64,000 nt of DNA, from the NCBI GenBank assembly GCA_963816535.1, contig CAWFKW010000006.1, forward strand, positions 678,373 through 742,372. The letters run 5' to 3'. Each line of letters starts with the position of its first letter. The first letter of the stretch is position 1. A program made the position numbers and the translations under genes. This stretch comes from CAWFKW01 sp963816535. GTDB lineage: Bacteria; Bacteroidota; Ignavibacteria; Tepidaquicellales; OLB5. Under the pieces are notes generated by a model. It made no database searches, was not told where the DNA came from, and saw nothing but the letters and a program-made list of their open reading frames with translations. This document shows, piece after piece, positions 53,552-63,398 of this stretch.

Positions 53552-53576
53552 TAATTCAGAGAAAAGGAAAAAAGCA

Positions 53577-54527
53577 TTACTCTATAGGAATTCGTCCTTT
53601 ATTTTCGGAAAGCCACATATCAAACGATTGCAGTTTTGGGTTCAGTTGTCTGCTGAATTCCAGGTTTCGGGCTTTGCAGAATTCGTCCGAAATTTCCGCG
53701 TTGAACTGAAACATGTTGCCAAGGTCCTCCGCCCCGGGGAAACCGAATCCCCGGTAAACTTCCGGCGAAATTGCGTTATAGATAACTTCTTTGCCAAGCG
53801 CTTTTGAAAAAGCGGATGCCATTTCAGAGCCAGTCAGATGCCCACCGGCTATTCCAACCGTCCTGCCAATGAATTCATTTCCTCTTTTGAAAATCCCGTA
53901 AGCGCATCGGCCGATATCTTCTGCGGCTATACCCGGAAGTTTCTTGTCGCCTATGGGCAAAGCAATCGCCATCTTTCCGTCAGGACCTTTTTTAGGGCCC
54001 ATACCAAAATATATGAAGTTGTCCCAGTAGAAAGATGTGTTCAAAAATGTTGTAGGCGCGCCTGCATCGGTAAAGAAATGATTCGATTCACCTTTCGCGT
54101 CAAAATGAGCGACCTTGTACTTTCCCATTAATGTAGGCATGCGGTTATCGCTAAGCGGTATCCATTTGCGGGAATCTTCAAGTGTAGACCATATCACATG
54201 TTTAACTCCTTCTGCTTTTGCCGCTTTTGCCATAATGCCAGCCTGCTTAATTTCATTTTCAGGCGACATATCGGCCCAGAAAAACGTAACGCAATATGCG
54301 GCGTAAGCTCCTTTGAACGCTTTCTTAACGCTTTCCAGATCGTTTGTATCTGCCTCTGCAACTTCAGCGCCGGAAGATGCCAGCGTTTTAGCTTTTTCTG
54401 AATTTGAATCTCTTGTGATAGCGCGTACTCTAAATTCACTATTTGGGTCGTTCAATATCGCTCTTGCAAGTCCGCCGCCCTGCGCGCCGGTTGAACCGAC
54501 AACCGCGATTATCTTTTTTTCAGACAT
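53577..54527 (-). CDS. NmrA-like NAD(P)-binding protein
   Basis: This 316-residue short-chain-dehydrogenase-like protein has the nucleotide motif VVGSTGAQGGGLARAIL (the GxTGxxG type of atypical SDRs), then RVRAITRDSNSEKAKTLASS and VKHVIWSTLED. There is no catalytic YxxxK, as in NmrA/HSCARG redox sensors. It may sense or use NADPH. Single gene. Confidence 0.88.
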   Translation of the reverse strand: MSEKKIIAVVGSTGAQGGGLARAILNDPNSEFRVRAITRDSNSEKAKTLASSGAEVAEADTNDLESVKKAFKGAYAAYCVTFFWADMSPENEIKQAGIMAKAAKAEGVKHVIWSTLEDSRKWIPLSDNRMPTLMGKYKVAHFDAKGESNHFFTDAGAPTTFLNTSFYWDNFIYFGMGPKKGPDGKMAIALPIGDKKLPGIAAEDIGRCAYGIFKRGNEFIGRTVGIAGGHLTGSEMASAFSKALGKEVIYNAISPEVYRGFGFPGAEDLGNMFQFNAEISDEFCKARNLEFSRQLNPKLQSFDMWLSENKGRIPIE

Positions 54528-54689
54528 AATTATTTTTCCGTTAGGTTTTTAAGTAATTGAATATTTCAATATTGTGTCTATTCGTTTTTGATTCAATGCA
54601 TAATGACAAGGGTTGTTAATGGATGTAAGTATGCTGTGTTAGTTCAAGTAATAGTAAGCGTTATAAAAAAATTGACTATTCCGGGTAAA

Positions 54690-55586
54690 TTAAAAAGTGT
54701 AAGCCAAACTAAAACCGCTGAGAGAAGGACTTAAAGACAGCTTACCGCCGGATTTACCCTTTGTTTCCGGACTTTTGCCCCTGTTGTTTTCGTTATGAAC
54801 GACAAACCAGCCCGAACTAAAGCCGAGAAGCGCGCCGAAAAATGTATCGCTGAGCCAATGCATGTTGTTATGAACGCGTGCGTAACCGGTCATGCCGGCA
54901 AGCGAGTAGAAAAAAACTCTTGACCACCATGTATCAATTCTTTCCGCCATTACTGTTGATAGCGCAAATGCCATAGTAGTATGCCCCGATGGAAGAGATT
55001 GGTAATCTTCGTTCGTCTGGAACGCTTTGAACCGGTATTGGTCGTCAGAAATATAGGGCCTCTCTCTTCCGATAACAAATTTACACAAATAACTAAGCGA
55101 ACCTGAGTAACCAACGCTTTCTATAAGCATTCTGCCTGTGACTCTGAGCTTATCATCGCCCATAATCAGCCCCAAAATATAAGCGCCGCCCGCTGCTGCG
55201 CCGCTATAGAGAACATAGCCATAAGCTGTTGGAAAGTCCCAGAAGTCGCCATGATAATCAGATGAACCGCCGCGGCTCCATTGCTGGGTAGCCTTTTTAT
55301 CGGCAAGCGAAATAAGAAATCCTGAGCCAATCGCTGCGCCGCCAATCGCCCAGTCCCCGCCTGACATATGAAGCGGGTACGTAAGATACTTTCCCCAATC
55401 CTGCAAAGCGATAATTACATCGCCGACAAATTTCTGAATTCCCGTTTTATGCTGATAAGGGTTTACCTTTCCCGAATCAGGAACTAACGACCATGAGTAA
55501 TTTGTAACCTGCTGGGAGTAAGATGATGTGAGAGTAACAATTGAAAAAAATATATAAAAAAATATTACGGATCGCAATTTGCGCAT
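54690..55586 (-). CDS. PAP2 superfamily phosphatase (copy 2)
   Basis: This 298-residue membrane protein has a signal peptide (VIFFYIFFSIVTLTSSYSQQ). Catalytic motifs are FVIGRERPYISDD, SLPSGHTTMAFAL and ARVHNNMHWLSDTFFG. It resembles the PAP2 gene at 47801 in layout, although the two have diverged clearly. The C-terminal stretch SLSPSLSGFSLAYTF ends in an aromatic residue like an outer-membrane strand, an odd feature for this family. Lipid phosphate hydrolysis is inferred. Confidence 0.85.
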   Translation of the reverse strand: MRKLRSVIFFYIFFSIVTLTSSYSQQVTNYSWSLVPDSGKVNPYQHKTGIQKFVGDVIIALQDWGKYLTYPLHMSGGDWAIGGAAIGSGFLISLADKKATQQWSRGGSSDYHGDFWDFPTAYGYVLYSGAAAGGAYILGLIMGDDKLRVTGRMLIESVGYSGSLSYLCKFVIGRERPYISDDQYRFKAFQTNEDYQSLPSGHTTMAFALSTVMAERIDTWWSRVFFYSLAGMTGYARVHNNMHWLSDTFFGALLGFSSGWFVVHNENNRGKSPETKGKSGGKLSLSPSLSGFSLAYTF

Positions 55587-55691
55587 TGGATGTGAGAAAA
55601 ACGATTAATAACAGATATTAACTTTAAATTAACCCGAATTTAATTCAGGAACAATAGAAAATAGCGCTGAACACTATAAAATAGATAAGCT

Positions 55692-57746
55692 TTATTCTGA
55701 CTTTTCTATCCCGTAACAGTTTAGCATGAAAGCGTAATTATAAGCCAATTCCATGTATTGGTTTTGTCTTCCGGATGAGCCAAAATGCGCGCTGTCCATT
55801 CTGGTTTTGAACAGTAATACACCGCGGCCCGTATTGTTTTCACGCAGCTTTGCGACAAATTTTGCCGGTTCCCAATACCTGACCTGCACATCGTTGAATC
55901 CCGCTGTAAGCAGCATGTTCGGATAATTCTGCAGTTTTACATTTTCGTAAGGGGAATATGATTTCAGATAATAATAATGCTCGGCAATATTCGGGTCTCC
56001 ATTTTCATCAAAATGGAAAACGGAATTCTCAAGCTTCGGATCAAAAAGCATCGACAGAATATCGACAGCGGGAACAAAAGCGAGAATGCATCTGAATAAT
56101 TCAGGCCTCATGTTGGCGACCGCTCCCATAAGAGTCCCTCCAGCGCTTGCGCCTACAGCGGAAATTCCGCCCTGATATGTGTAACCCTCTTTGACCAGAA
56201 ATTCACAGCATGAAATAAAATCGTAAAAAGTATTTTTTTTGTTCAGCAATTTGCCTTCTTCATACCACCGCTCGCCAAGCTCGCCGCCGCCCCTTACATG
56301 GGCAATCGCGAAAACGAACCCGCGTTCGAGCAGCGGGAGGTGGACCAGCCAGAAAAATATTTCTGAGCTGATTCCGTATGAACCATATGAATGCACCAGC
56401 GCCGGGTTTGTACCGTCTTTCTTAACGCCTTTTTTATATACCAGCGAAACAGGAATTTGTTTGCCGTCATGCGATTTTGCGTACAGGCGCTCGCTTACGA
56501 ATCTGGTTTTATCGTAATTGGGTATCTCGTTTTCCTTAAGAAGAAAATTATTTTTGTTTTCCATATCATATTCAATGATAGAACGCGGGGTTATGAACGA
56601 CATATAAAGATACCTGAACCGAGAGCTTTCAAATACCAAATTTTCGGCAGGCAGAGCCGTATAAACCGGCTCGGGAAAATCGACATAGCCCGAAGAATTA
56701 TCCGCCAGCTTAATAACTTTGAACCTGATCAAAGCGCTATATCTTTCAACAAGAACCACAAAATCCCTGAACATCTCAATTGATTCAATTTTTACGTCTT
56801 TTTTTTCAGATATGAATTCTGTCCAGTTTTCTTTTGATATCTTATCAGCAGGCGTTGTCATAATTTTATAACCCGGCGCGTTTTGATTTGTAAGTATGTA
56901 AAACTTTTCGCCGTTATGTTCTAAATGATTGCGTACGTTTTCAATTCTCTCAGAGAACAGCTTCATCTCTTTAATGGGGTCATATTGGTCTATATAAAAG
57001 CACTCATTGTTTACCATGCATCCGGACTCAATGAAAATGAACCGTTTTGATTTGGATGAATGCAATGCCAGGAAGTATCTCTCGTCTCTTACTTCAATAA
57101 GGAGGATATCGCTTTCATGGGGAGAGCTCATATCATGCCTGTAAGCCAGTTTCCCAAAGCTCCCATTTCTGTATACGCAGTAGTAAACAGACCTGGAGTC
57201 ACTTGACCATACCAGTTGGCCGGCATTAAATAAAATATCTTCATACATCGAGCCGTCATCCATATCCCTGAAATATGCCGTACTGGTGTAATCGCCTTTG
57301 GTATCTACAAGGTAACAAAGGATCTTATTATCAGGGCTTGGGTGAATCTCTACCATACAGTATGAAAGGTCTTTGGCTATTTCATTTTCATCCAGTATCA
57401 ATTCATAGGCTGAGCCTGGAACGTCTTTTTTCCTGTAATGCTTCCTGTAGCTCTTTCCTTTTTCCTCGCGGGTGAAATACAGGTATTCCCCGTTCTTATA
57501 GGGGACGCTGTTATCGTCATCTTTAACATGAGAGAAATACTCATCATACAAAGTCTGCTGAAGCTCCGCGCAAACTGCCGTTACTTTATCGGCATAATCA
57601 TTTTCTGCCTTGAGGTAGTCAATTACTTCCGGATTTTCTTTTTCCTTTAACCAGTCGTAATAGTCAATGCGTTTATCGCCATGGATTGAATGTTCGGAAT
57701 ATATTTTTTTTGCTTTCGGGGGAGTTAGAGATCCGGGTTGTGTCAT
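55692..57746 (-). CDS. S9 family prolyl oligopeptidase (oligopeptidase B-like)
   Basis: This 684-residue serine peptidase has an N-terminal seven-bladed propeller (residues about 80-400). The C-terminal hydrolase carries SAVGASAGGTLMGAVA (serine nucleophile), the FAIAHVRGGGELGERWYEEG block and MDSAHFGSSGR with the catalytic histidine. These fit oligopeptidase B, which cuts peptides after basic residues. There is no signal peptide, so it is cytoplasmic. The start at 57746 matches the usual beginning; a TTG nine codons upstream is possible. Confidence 0.92.
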   Translation of the reverse strand: MTQPGSLTPPKAKKIYSEHSIHGDKRIDYYDWLKEKENPEVIDYLKAENDYADKVTAVCAELQQTLYDEYFSHVKDDDNSVPYKNGEYLYFTREEKGKSYRKHYRKKDVPGSAYELILDENEIAKDLSYCMVEIHPSPDNKILCYLVDTKGDYTSTAYFRDMDDGSMYEDILFNAGQLVWSSDSRSVYYCVYRNGSFGKLAYRHDMSSPHESDILLIEVRDERYFLALHSSKSKRFIFIESGCMVNNECFYIDQYDPIKEMKLFSERIENVRNHLEHNGEKFYILTNQNAPGYKIMTTPADKISKENWTEFISEKKDVKIESIEMFRDFVVLVERYSALIRFKVIKLADNSSGYVDFPEPVYTALPAENLVFESSRFRYLYMSFITPRSIIEYDMENKNNFLLKENEIPNYDKTRFVSERLYAKSHDGKQIPVSLVYKKGVKKDGTNPALVHSYGSYGISSEIFFWLVHLPLLERGFVFAIAHVRGGGELGERWYEEGKLLNKKNTFYDFISCCEFLVKEGYTYQGGISAVGASAGGTLMGAVANMRPELFRCILAFVPAVDILSMLFDPKLENSVFHFDENGDPNIAEHYYYLKSYSPYENVKLQNYPNMLLTAGFNDVQVRYWEPAKFVAKLRENNTGRGVLLFKTRMDSAHFGSSGRQNQYMELAYNYAFMLNCYGIEKSE

Positions 57747-57956
57747 TTCAGTTCGGTTTAATTGCTTAATCAATTGAAAAATTCCAAAAATATTGTTTTA
57801 GCAAATGTAAATATACTTGACCGCAAATATAGAAAAAAGCCGCTTTGGCGTTTTCAATTCGTATTATTAGACTAACCAATAATACTAACTTTCGCATATT
57901 TTATCTTTGTAATTAATGCAATATATTTGTGAAGATCAAAATTAAAGAGACCAAAA

Positions 57957-60509
57957 ATGAAAAAAACCGTTCTCTGCCTTTCGATCGCCCTCTTATTATC
58001 TAACATTACTTTATCATACTCCCAAAACTGGGTTGATATGTTCAGCGCAAAGAGCGCCAACTTCTATGACATCCAGAAATCATTTTACAAATACTGGCAG
58101 GGAAAAACTCCCAAGCGCGGCCAGGGATGGATGGTCTTTAAGAGATGGGAGTACGACATGGAGCCAAGGGTTTATCCTTCCGGCAGGCTTCCGGACCCGG
58201 CTATAACTTATAAGGAAATTAATAAATACAGGCATATGCACGGCTTTAGAGTGAACGATCTTGCCGATTGGTCATCTCTCGGGCCGTATAACTGGCTTTC
58301 GATAAGTTATAACCCAGGCATAGGCAGAATAAATTGCTTATCGCCATTCGGGTTTACAAGGGGCTCGCTGCTTGCTGGCTCCCCTTCCGGCGGTATGTGG
58401 AGATCAACCAACAACGGCGCCAACTGGAGTTCCATAGCGGACAACCTGGAGGTATTGGGGATATCTTCTATACTGGTAAACCCTGCAAATCCGTCGGTAT
58501 GGTACATAGCAACAGGCGATTGCGACGGCGGCGATACTTACAGCATCGGCGTTCTTAAATCGACCAACAGCGGTATCAGCTGGAACACGACCGGACTAAG
58601 TTACCAGGTTTCAGAAGGGCAAAGGATCTATACGCTTGTTATGAGTCCATCTGACCCGGAGCTTCTGATTGCCGGCACAGTTTCAGGCATCTACCGTTCG
58701 ACTGACGGCGCCGCGACATGGACGCAGGTATTTAGCAACAGGGTTAGAACCATTGCGTACAACCCCGCTAATACATCGATTGTTTATGCGGCCGGTTCGC
58801 AGTTTTATTTTTCAACCGACGCTGGCCTTACATTTAATGCCACATCAACAGGTTTGCCGGCTTCCGGAGTTTACAGATATGCCATTGGAGTTAGCGGCGC
58901 CGGCCCGGATTATGTTTACCTGCTCGCCTGCAACTCGACAGACTACGGCTTTTACGGATTCTACCGTTCAACAGATGCGGCGCTTAGCTTTGTAAACACG
59001 ATCACCTCGCCGAATATACTCGGGTATGAACCTGACGGTTCCTCCTCAGGCGGGCAGGGATTTTACGACCTTTGCGTTGCGGTATCTCCGCTTGATGTAA
59101 ATGAAGTATATACCGGCGGCATTAATATCTGGAAATCGACTGACGCAGGCGCAACATTTAACTGCAACACTTACTGGATATGGCCGCCAAACCAATACGG
59201 TTATGTACATGCCGACGTTCATTTTTTGAAATTTATCGGCAATACATTATACACGGGCACAGACGGCGGACTTTTCAGATCGACTAACTTTGGAGCAAAC
59301 TGGACGGACATTTCGGAAGGGATGGCGACCACGCAATTCTATCGTTTTGGAGGCACTCCGCAAAATCCTGATTACATGATAGGAGGCACTCAGGATAACG
59401 GTTCGAACCTGTATAATGCGGGCGTATGGACGCATGTGCTGGGCGCCGACGGCATGGAAGCCGCCGTGAATCCGTTAAATCAGAATACAGTTTACGCAAG
59501 CATTTACAGCGGTTTTATAAGCCGGTCGTACAATGCAGGCGTTGATTTTACGCCGATTCGCAACAACATAACAGGCTCCGGCGGATGGGTCACTCCTTTT
59601 GTTCTGGAGCCAAATAATCCTACGACTATTTATGCGGGGTATCAGGATATTTGGCAATCGACAAACGAAGGAGATTTCTGGAAACAACTTTCGAACATTA
59701 ACGGCAGCGTTTTTGTATGTCTGGCTGTGGCAAAATCTAACAAGAATTACATTTATGCCAACACGATCAACAAAATATACATGACAAGCAATGGCGGCGG
59801 AACGTGGAACGATATAACAACCGGGCTTCCCGGTAACGCATTAACATACCTCGATGTCAGCTCAACAGACCCCGCGCGCGTTTGGGTAACGCTATCGGGA
59901 TACGCGGACGGGCAGAAAATCTATTACTCGTCTGATGCAGGCGGCTCATGGACAAATTTCAGCGGGACACTGCCGAACATTCCTGCTAACTGCGTTGTAT
60001 ATCTTGATCCGGACAGGCTCTTTGTCGGAATGGATGCCGGAGTGTTTTACAAGGACAATACCCTAAGCGACTGGGTTCCGTTTATGACCAATCTTCCCAA
60101 CGTACGGGTTAACGAGCTTGAACTTAATCTGCCTGCCAACAAAGTGAGGGCCGCTACATACGGCAGGGGTATATGGGAATCGCCGATACCGGATATGGTG
60201 GGAATCAGTTCAAATAATAACAGCGTTCCGAAGAAATTTGCGCTATACCAGAATTATCCGAACCCATTTAACCCGTCAACTGTAATCGGGTTCGATGTGG
60301 CCTTAAGGACAAGCATAACGCTCAGAATATTTAATATACTCGGACAGGAGGTAAGAACGCTTGTGAACGCTGAACTATCGCCGGGACATGATTTAATTAC
60401 CTGGGACGGGAAAAATAATGACGGCGCTTCGGTAAACTCGGGGATTTACATCTGTGAGCTGCGGGCGGGAGATTTCAGGGATGCAAAAAAACTGGCTCTG
60501 GTGAAATAA
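57957..60509 (+). CDS. Secreted BNR/propeller-repeat protein with type IX secretion C-terminal domain
   Basis: This is an 850-residue exported protein: a signal peptide at residues 1-22, about ten repeats of the type WRSTNNGANWSSIADNL or YYSSDAGGSWTNFSG (sialidase/VPS10-like Asp-box repeats), and a C-terminal sorting domain of about 85 residues. That domain opens YQNYPNPFNPSTVIGFD and ends GIYICELRAGDFRDAKKLAL. This tail is the type A signal for type IX secretion in Bacteroidota relatives. There are no catalytic residues to name; it may be adhesive. TATCTTTG at 57902 fits a TAnnTTTG promoter word 48 bases ahead of the start. Confidence 0.9.
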   Translation: MKKTVLCLSIALLLSNITLSYSQNWVDMFSAKSANFYDIQKSFYKYWQGKTPKRGQGWMVFKRWEYDMEPRVYPSGRLPDPAITYKEINKYRHMHGFRVNDLADWSSLGPYNWLSISYNPGIGRINCLSPFGFTRGSLLAGSPSGGMWRSTNNGANWSSIADNLEVLGISSILVNPANPSVWYIATGDCDGGDTYSIGVLKSTNSGISWNTTGLSYQVSEGQRIYTLVMSPSDPELLIAGTVSGIYRSTDGAATWTQVFSNRVRTIAYNPANTSIVYAAGSQFYFSTDAGLTFNATSTGLPASGVYRYAIGVSGAGPDYVYLLACNSTDYGFYGFYRSTDAALSFVNTITSPNILGYEPDGSSSGGQGFYDLCVAVSPLDVNEVYTGGINIWKSTDAGATFNCNTYWIWPPNQYGYVHADVHFLKFIGNTLYTGTDGGLFRSTNFGANWTDISEGMATTQFYRFGGTPQNPDYMIGGTQDNGSNLYNAGVWTHVLGADGMEAAVNPLNQNTVYASIYSGFISRSYNAGVDFTPIRNNITGSGGWVTPFVLEPNNPTTIYAGYQDIWQSTNEGDFWKQLSNINGSVFVCLAVAKSNKNYIYANTINKIYMTSNGGGTWNDITTGLPGNALTYLDVSSTDPARVWVTLSGYADGQKIYYSSDAGGSWTNFSGTLPNIPANCVVYLDPDRLFVGMDAGVFYKDNTLSDWVPFMTNLPNVRVNELELNLPANKVRAATYGRGIWESPIPDMVGISSNNNSVPKKFALYQNYPNPFNPSTVIGFDVALRTSITLRIFNILGQEVRTLVNAELSPGHDLITWDGKNNDGASVNSGIYICELRAGDFRDAKKLALVK

Positions 60510-60609
60510 AAGCTGAATTTCAGAAATACGAAAATCTAAATCAGAAACAAACCCGGATAACGAATTCGAAACAAACTCGAATTACGAAAATACGAACAAC
60601 TATATTTTT

Positions 60610-60942
60610 TTAAGCCGCTTTCTTTTCAGGAATTCTGCAAAGCATATCCGAATGAATGTTAAGCCCGATGTTTGTTATATTATAAATATGTTCGCTGGCC
60701 GCAAGCCAGACAATTTCGCAGATTTCGCGCTCAGAATAAAAGCCGGATAATTCATCAAAAGTCTCCCGTTGAACATGTTTGGTTTTTACGAGCTCTGAAA
60801 CATAATCAAGAGCCGCGCGTTCAGCGTCGCTAAAGATCGGGTTGACACTATATTCGTCCAGGGCATCTATCTTTGCCATATTAACCGACTTTTTCATTGC
60901 GGCCCATCTTCCTATATCGATGCAAAACAGGCAAATTGCGTT
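60610..60942 (-). pseudogene. Carboxymuconolactone decarboxylase/AhpD-like remnant, 5' truncated
   Basis: From the ATG at 60897 there are 95 residues similar to the C-terminal part of AhpD-like proteins. The frame stays open for 15 more codons upstream and these encode the family's CxxC site as ICLFCIDIGRWAA, a match that lies before any normal start. A stop codon then closes the frame at 60943-60945, and the usual first 50-60 residues are missing. The gene seems to have lost its 5' end. Confidence 0.65.
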
Positions 60943-61015
60943 TTATTAAATAAAGGAGTAAATTATTTTTAAAGAAAATGGAATTCCGATAAATTGTTTT
61001 AGAAGCCATAGGTAT

Positions 61016-61762
61016 ATGCCGCTCGCCCAAAAAATTCTCAATTCAAAAAAACCATTTGTTTTGTTCCATACATATTCAGTGACTAAAAATGTTCTTCAAA
61101 AAGCAATTTACGAAGGCAGAAGTATGGACCTTGATGTTTGTATTGATGATTCGGGGGAAGCATATTTAGGACATTCCAAAGAATACCACGATAAAAGCGG
61201 CGATCCATGGAAAGAAAATATGCCCATATGGGATGCTGTTGGCATGATTGCGGATTCGGATATCCCGGTAATAGTTGATTGTAAACATTTTGATGCGTGG
61301 CAATTTACTGAGGAAGCAGTCAACAAAATTGGAGCTGAAAAATGCCTCGTACACGCATATGCCTCTGAACTTAAGTTTGATTACGGCCGCGGAATTGACG
61401 AACCTGATTTTCTAAGTGAATGGTCGCCAATTGAGAAGCTAAAAATAATTAAAAGTAAATTTCCGTCAGTTTCGACCTGCGTGAGCTGCAGATGGCTGCC
61501 GGATGATTTGCTTTTATCCGATGAATACTCCGGCGTTCTTAAGCAAATAAAGCGAACTCTCAAAGAAAATGAAATTGATACATTGTGTTTAAATATCCCA
61601 AATGAAACCTACTCCGATAGATCGATACAATTATTTTTAGAAGAGGGTATCATTCCGCATATTGGAATAGATCATATTGACGCAACCAAATTAAGCCGGA
61701 TATATATAGGCGAAACAGATCATTTAAGCCGGGCTTCTTTTAGCTCGTTTCTAAAGAGTTGA
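61016..61762 (+). CDS. Glycerophosphodiester phosphodiesterase-like TIM-barrel protein (weak match)
   Basis: This 248-residue soluble protein has the pattern MDLDVCIDDSGEAYLGHSKEYH, which resembles the metal-binding E-x-D ... H-D region of GDPD enzymes. VPVIVDCKHFDAW-like and CLNIPNETYSDRS strands follow at TIM-barrel intervals, ending with IPHIGIDHID. The first acidic ligand is replaced by Leu-Asp, so it may be a divergent or inactive relative. It has no signal peptide. No family can be assigned with certainty. Confidence 0.5.
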   Translation: MPLAQKILNSKKPFVLFHTYSVTKNVLQKAIYEGRSMDLDVCIDDSGEAYLGHSKEYHDKSGDPWKENMPIWDAVGMIADSDIPVIVDCKHFDAWQFTEEAVNKIGAEKCLVHAYASELKFDYGRGIDEPDFLSEWSPIEKLKIIKSKFPSVSTCVSCRWLPDDLLLSDEYSGVLKQIKRTLKENEIDTLCLNIPNETYSDRSIQLFLEEGIIPHIGIDHIDATKLSRIYIGETDHLSRASFSSFLKS

Positions 61763-61845
61763 ACCCCAATTAAACAAATTTAAAGAAGCAAGAATTAGTT
61801 TTAAAAAATCCATCGCGAATCTTAATTTTCGGTTCCTAAAACATA

Positions 61846-61892
61846 GTAGACGTCAGGCCCGGCAGAGCCGGGTAAACATGCCTGATGTCTAC
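61846..61892. repeat. Nested palindrome (Y-shaped) between convergent genes
   Basis: Outer arms GTAGACGTCAGGC / GCCTGATGTCTAC (one G/A difference) enclose an inner hairpin CCCGGC-AGA-GCCGGG. It could end transcription from both sides, but lacks a T-run and looks like a dispersed element. Confidence 0.5.
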
Positions 61893-61924
61893 ATCTAATT
61901 TTGGGAAAGTAACATGCTCTATGA

Positions 61925-62587
61925 CTAATCTCTTCCATGCGGAAGGGTTACCCCGATATTCAAACCTATGCCATTATAGCTCTTATCGCCGAATTCTCTG
62001 AGTAAAATAAAATACTTTAGCTCAAATAAAACGTTAAAGTCATATTGCTTGAAAAACTCAACTCCTGCAATTAAATTCAAGCCAAGTCCTCCGCGCGCTG
62101 TAATATGCGGCGAGCCGTCGCCCTCATCGTCTTTAGCTACTACATGCAAACCCATACCTCCGCCAACGTAAGGATCAAATTCACTTTTGTTCCGGTTACC
62201 CAGAAACGGGTAAAGCACGTTAATATCAAGTCCAACATCCGTAAACGCCGGACTGGTTTTAAATCTTATCGGTACCGATAGTTCTGCAAAGAAGTTCTCT
62301 CCCACATATTTTCCATATGGTTCAATTGCAAGCATCTGGTGGCCAACATATCCCCCCTGTACAAAGAACTCGCCGATCTTAAGTCCGCCCGTATAATAGA
62401 TCTTTTTTGTAGGTCTTTGCATTAATGTGGGCTCAGTTGTGTATTCGTCGTTGGTTGGTGATGTTTTATCTGAAAACGAGAGCTGAGGAACAACTATAGT
62501 TTGAGCCTGAGCGTCGCGAACGAGCATTAATAACATTAAAGTTGCGCCTAAAGCTAATAGTGTCTTTCCGTATGTTAGTATTGTCAT
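61925..62587 (-). CDS. Outer-membrane beta-barrel protein
   Basis: This protein of about 220 residues has a signal peptide (LLALGATLMLLMLVRDAQAQ), then strands of the barrel type such as GGLKIGEFFVQGGYVG, YVGGGMGLHVVAKDDEGDG and a final GIGLNIGVTLPHGRD. The ATG at 62587 places the signal peptide at the start; a longer frame from 62650 adds 21 residues without a signal. It resembles porin-family outer-membrane proteins with a conserved calcium-like acidic loop. Role unknown. Confidence 0.6.
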   Translation of the reverse strand: MTILTYGKTLLALGATLMLLMLVRDAQAQTIVVPQLSFSDKTSPTNDEYTTEPTLMQRPTKKIYYTGGLKIGEFFVQGGYVGHQMLAIEPYGKYVGENFFAELSVPIRFKTSPAFTDVGLDINVLYPFLGNRNKSEFDPYVGGGMGLHVVAKDDEGDGSPHITARGGLGLNLIAGVEFFKQYDFNVLFELKYFILLREFGDKSYNGIGLNIGVTLPHGRD

Positions 62588-62891
62588 AGTTTTGCATTTA
62601 GTTTTGAAATAACATTTTCCCGAATTCTGCGAAAATGCCTTTAATTTCAATAAATAGATTTTCCGTCTCCTTTCTCATTAAAACGCAGAACATCTCTGAG
62701 CGTTCCGTTTTTTTGTAAATTAACGTAACGCTCTTGTAAATATTTGCTTTATGAAATCTGCTTGAATTTGGTTATTTTAAAAAAAAACCGTTAAAGTTGT
62801 TTATTGAAATGACAGTTTTATTTGCAAATTGTTAATTACAAATGTATCTTTATAATCAATTTTTTGAAATTTAATTATTAATAAAGCCCAT

Positions 62892-63398
62892 TTGGCAAAA
62901 GATTCACAGATAGCGCTGGTAGGAAAACGAAAGATTGAGATATCTAATCTTAAGAAGATACTTTATCCTGAAGACGGCATCATAAAAGCCGAGATAATTG
63001 AATACTACTTAAAAATAGCTCCAACAATTTTAAATCACATAAAAGGCAGGCCGCTCTCGCTTGTCCGTTTCCCTGACGGCATTTATGGCGAGAAATTTTT
63101 TCAGAAGAACAAGCCCGGCTGGGCTCCGGAGTGGATAGAGTTCGTCACCCTTGGCAGCGACTCGCCGAAGGATTATATAATTGCCACAGAAGAAGCAACG
63201 CTTGTGTGGCTGGCTAACCTGGCATGCCTTGAAATTCACCAGATGCATTCAAGAAAACCGCATTATGATAAACCCGATTACATGGTATTTGACCTTGACC
63301 CGCCTGAAGGTCGGTTTATGACTGCGGAGGAATTGGAAGTCCCCAAATGCGTACTCTATATGAGGGGGTTTATCAAATTCCGCCGGGGCGGTTCATAA
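62892..63398 (+). CDS. LigD-type polymerase/primase domain, interrupted by a foreign junction
   Basis: Residues 1-139 match the polymerase domain of bacterial LigD used in end joining: a start of VGKRKIEISNLKKILYPEDG, RPLSLVRFPDGIYGEKFFQK, and the catalytic acidic site DYMVFDLDPPEG. The natural protein continues for another 150 or so residues. After about 63308 the text changes to RFMTAEELEVPKCVLYMRG, which is part of an asparagine synthase, so only the first 417 bases are genuine. No ATG opens the frame; TTG at 62892 is used. The true gene is cut by the junction. Confidence 0.8.
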   Translation: MAKDSQIALVGKRKIEISNLKKILYPEDGIIKAEIIEYYLKIAPTILNHIKGRPLSLVRFPDGIYGEKFFQKNKPGWAPEWIEFVTLGSDSPKDYIIATEEATLVWLANLACLEIHQMHSRKPHYDKPDYMVFDLDPPEGRFMTAEELEVPKCVLYMRGFIKFRRGGS

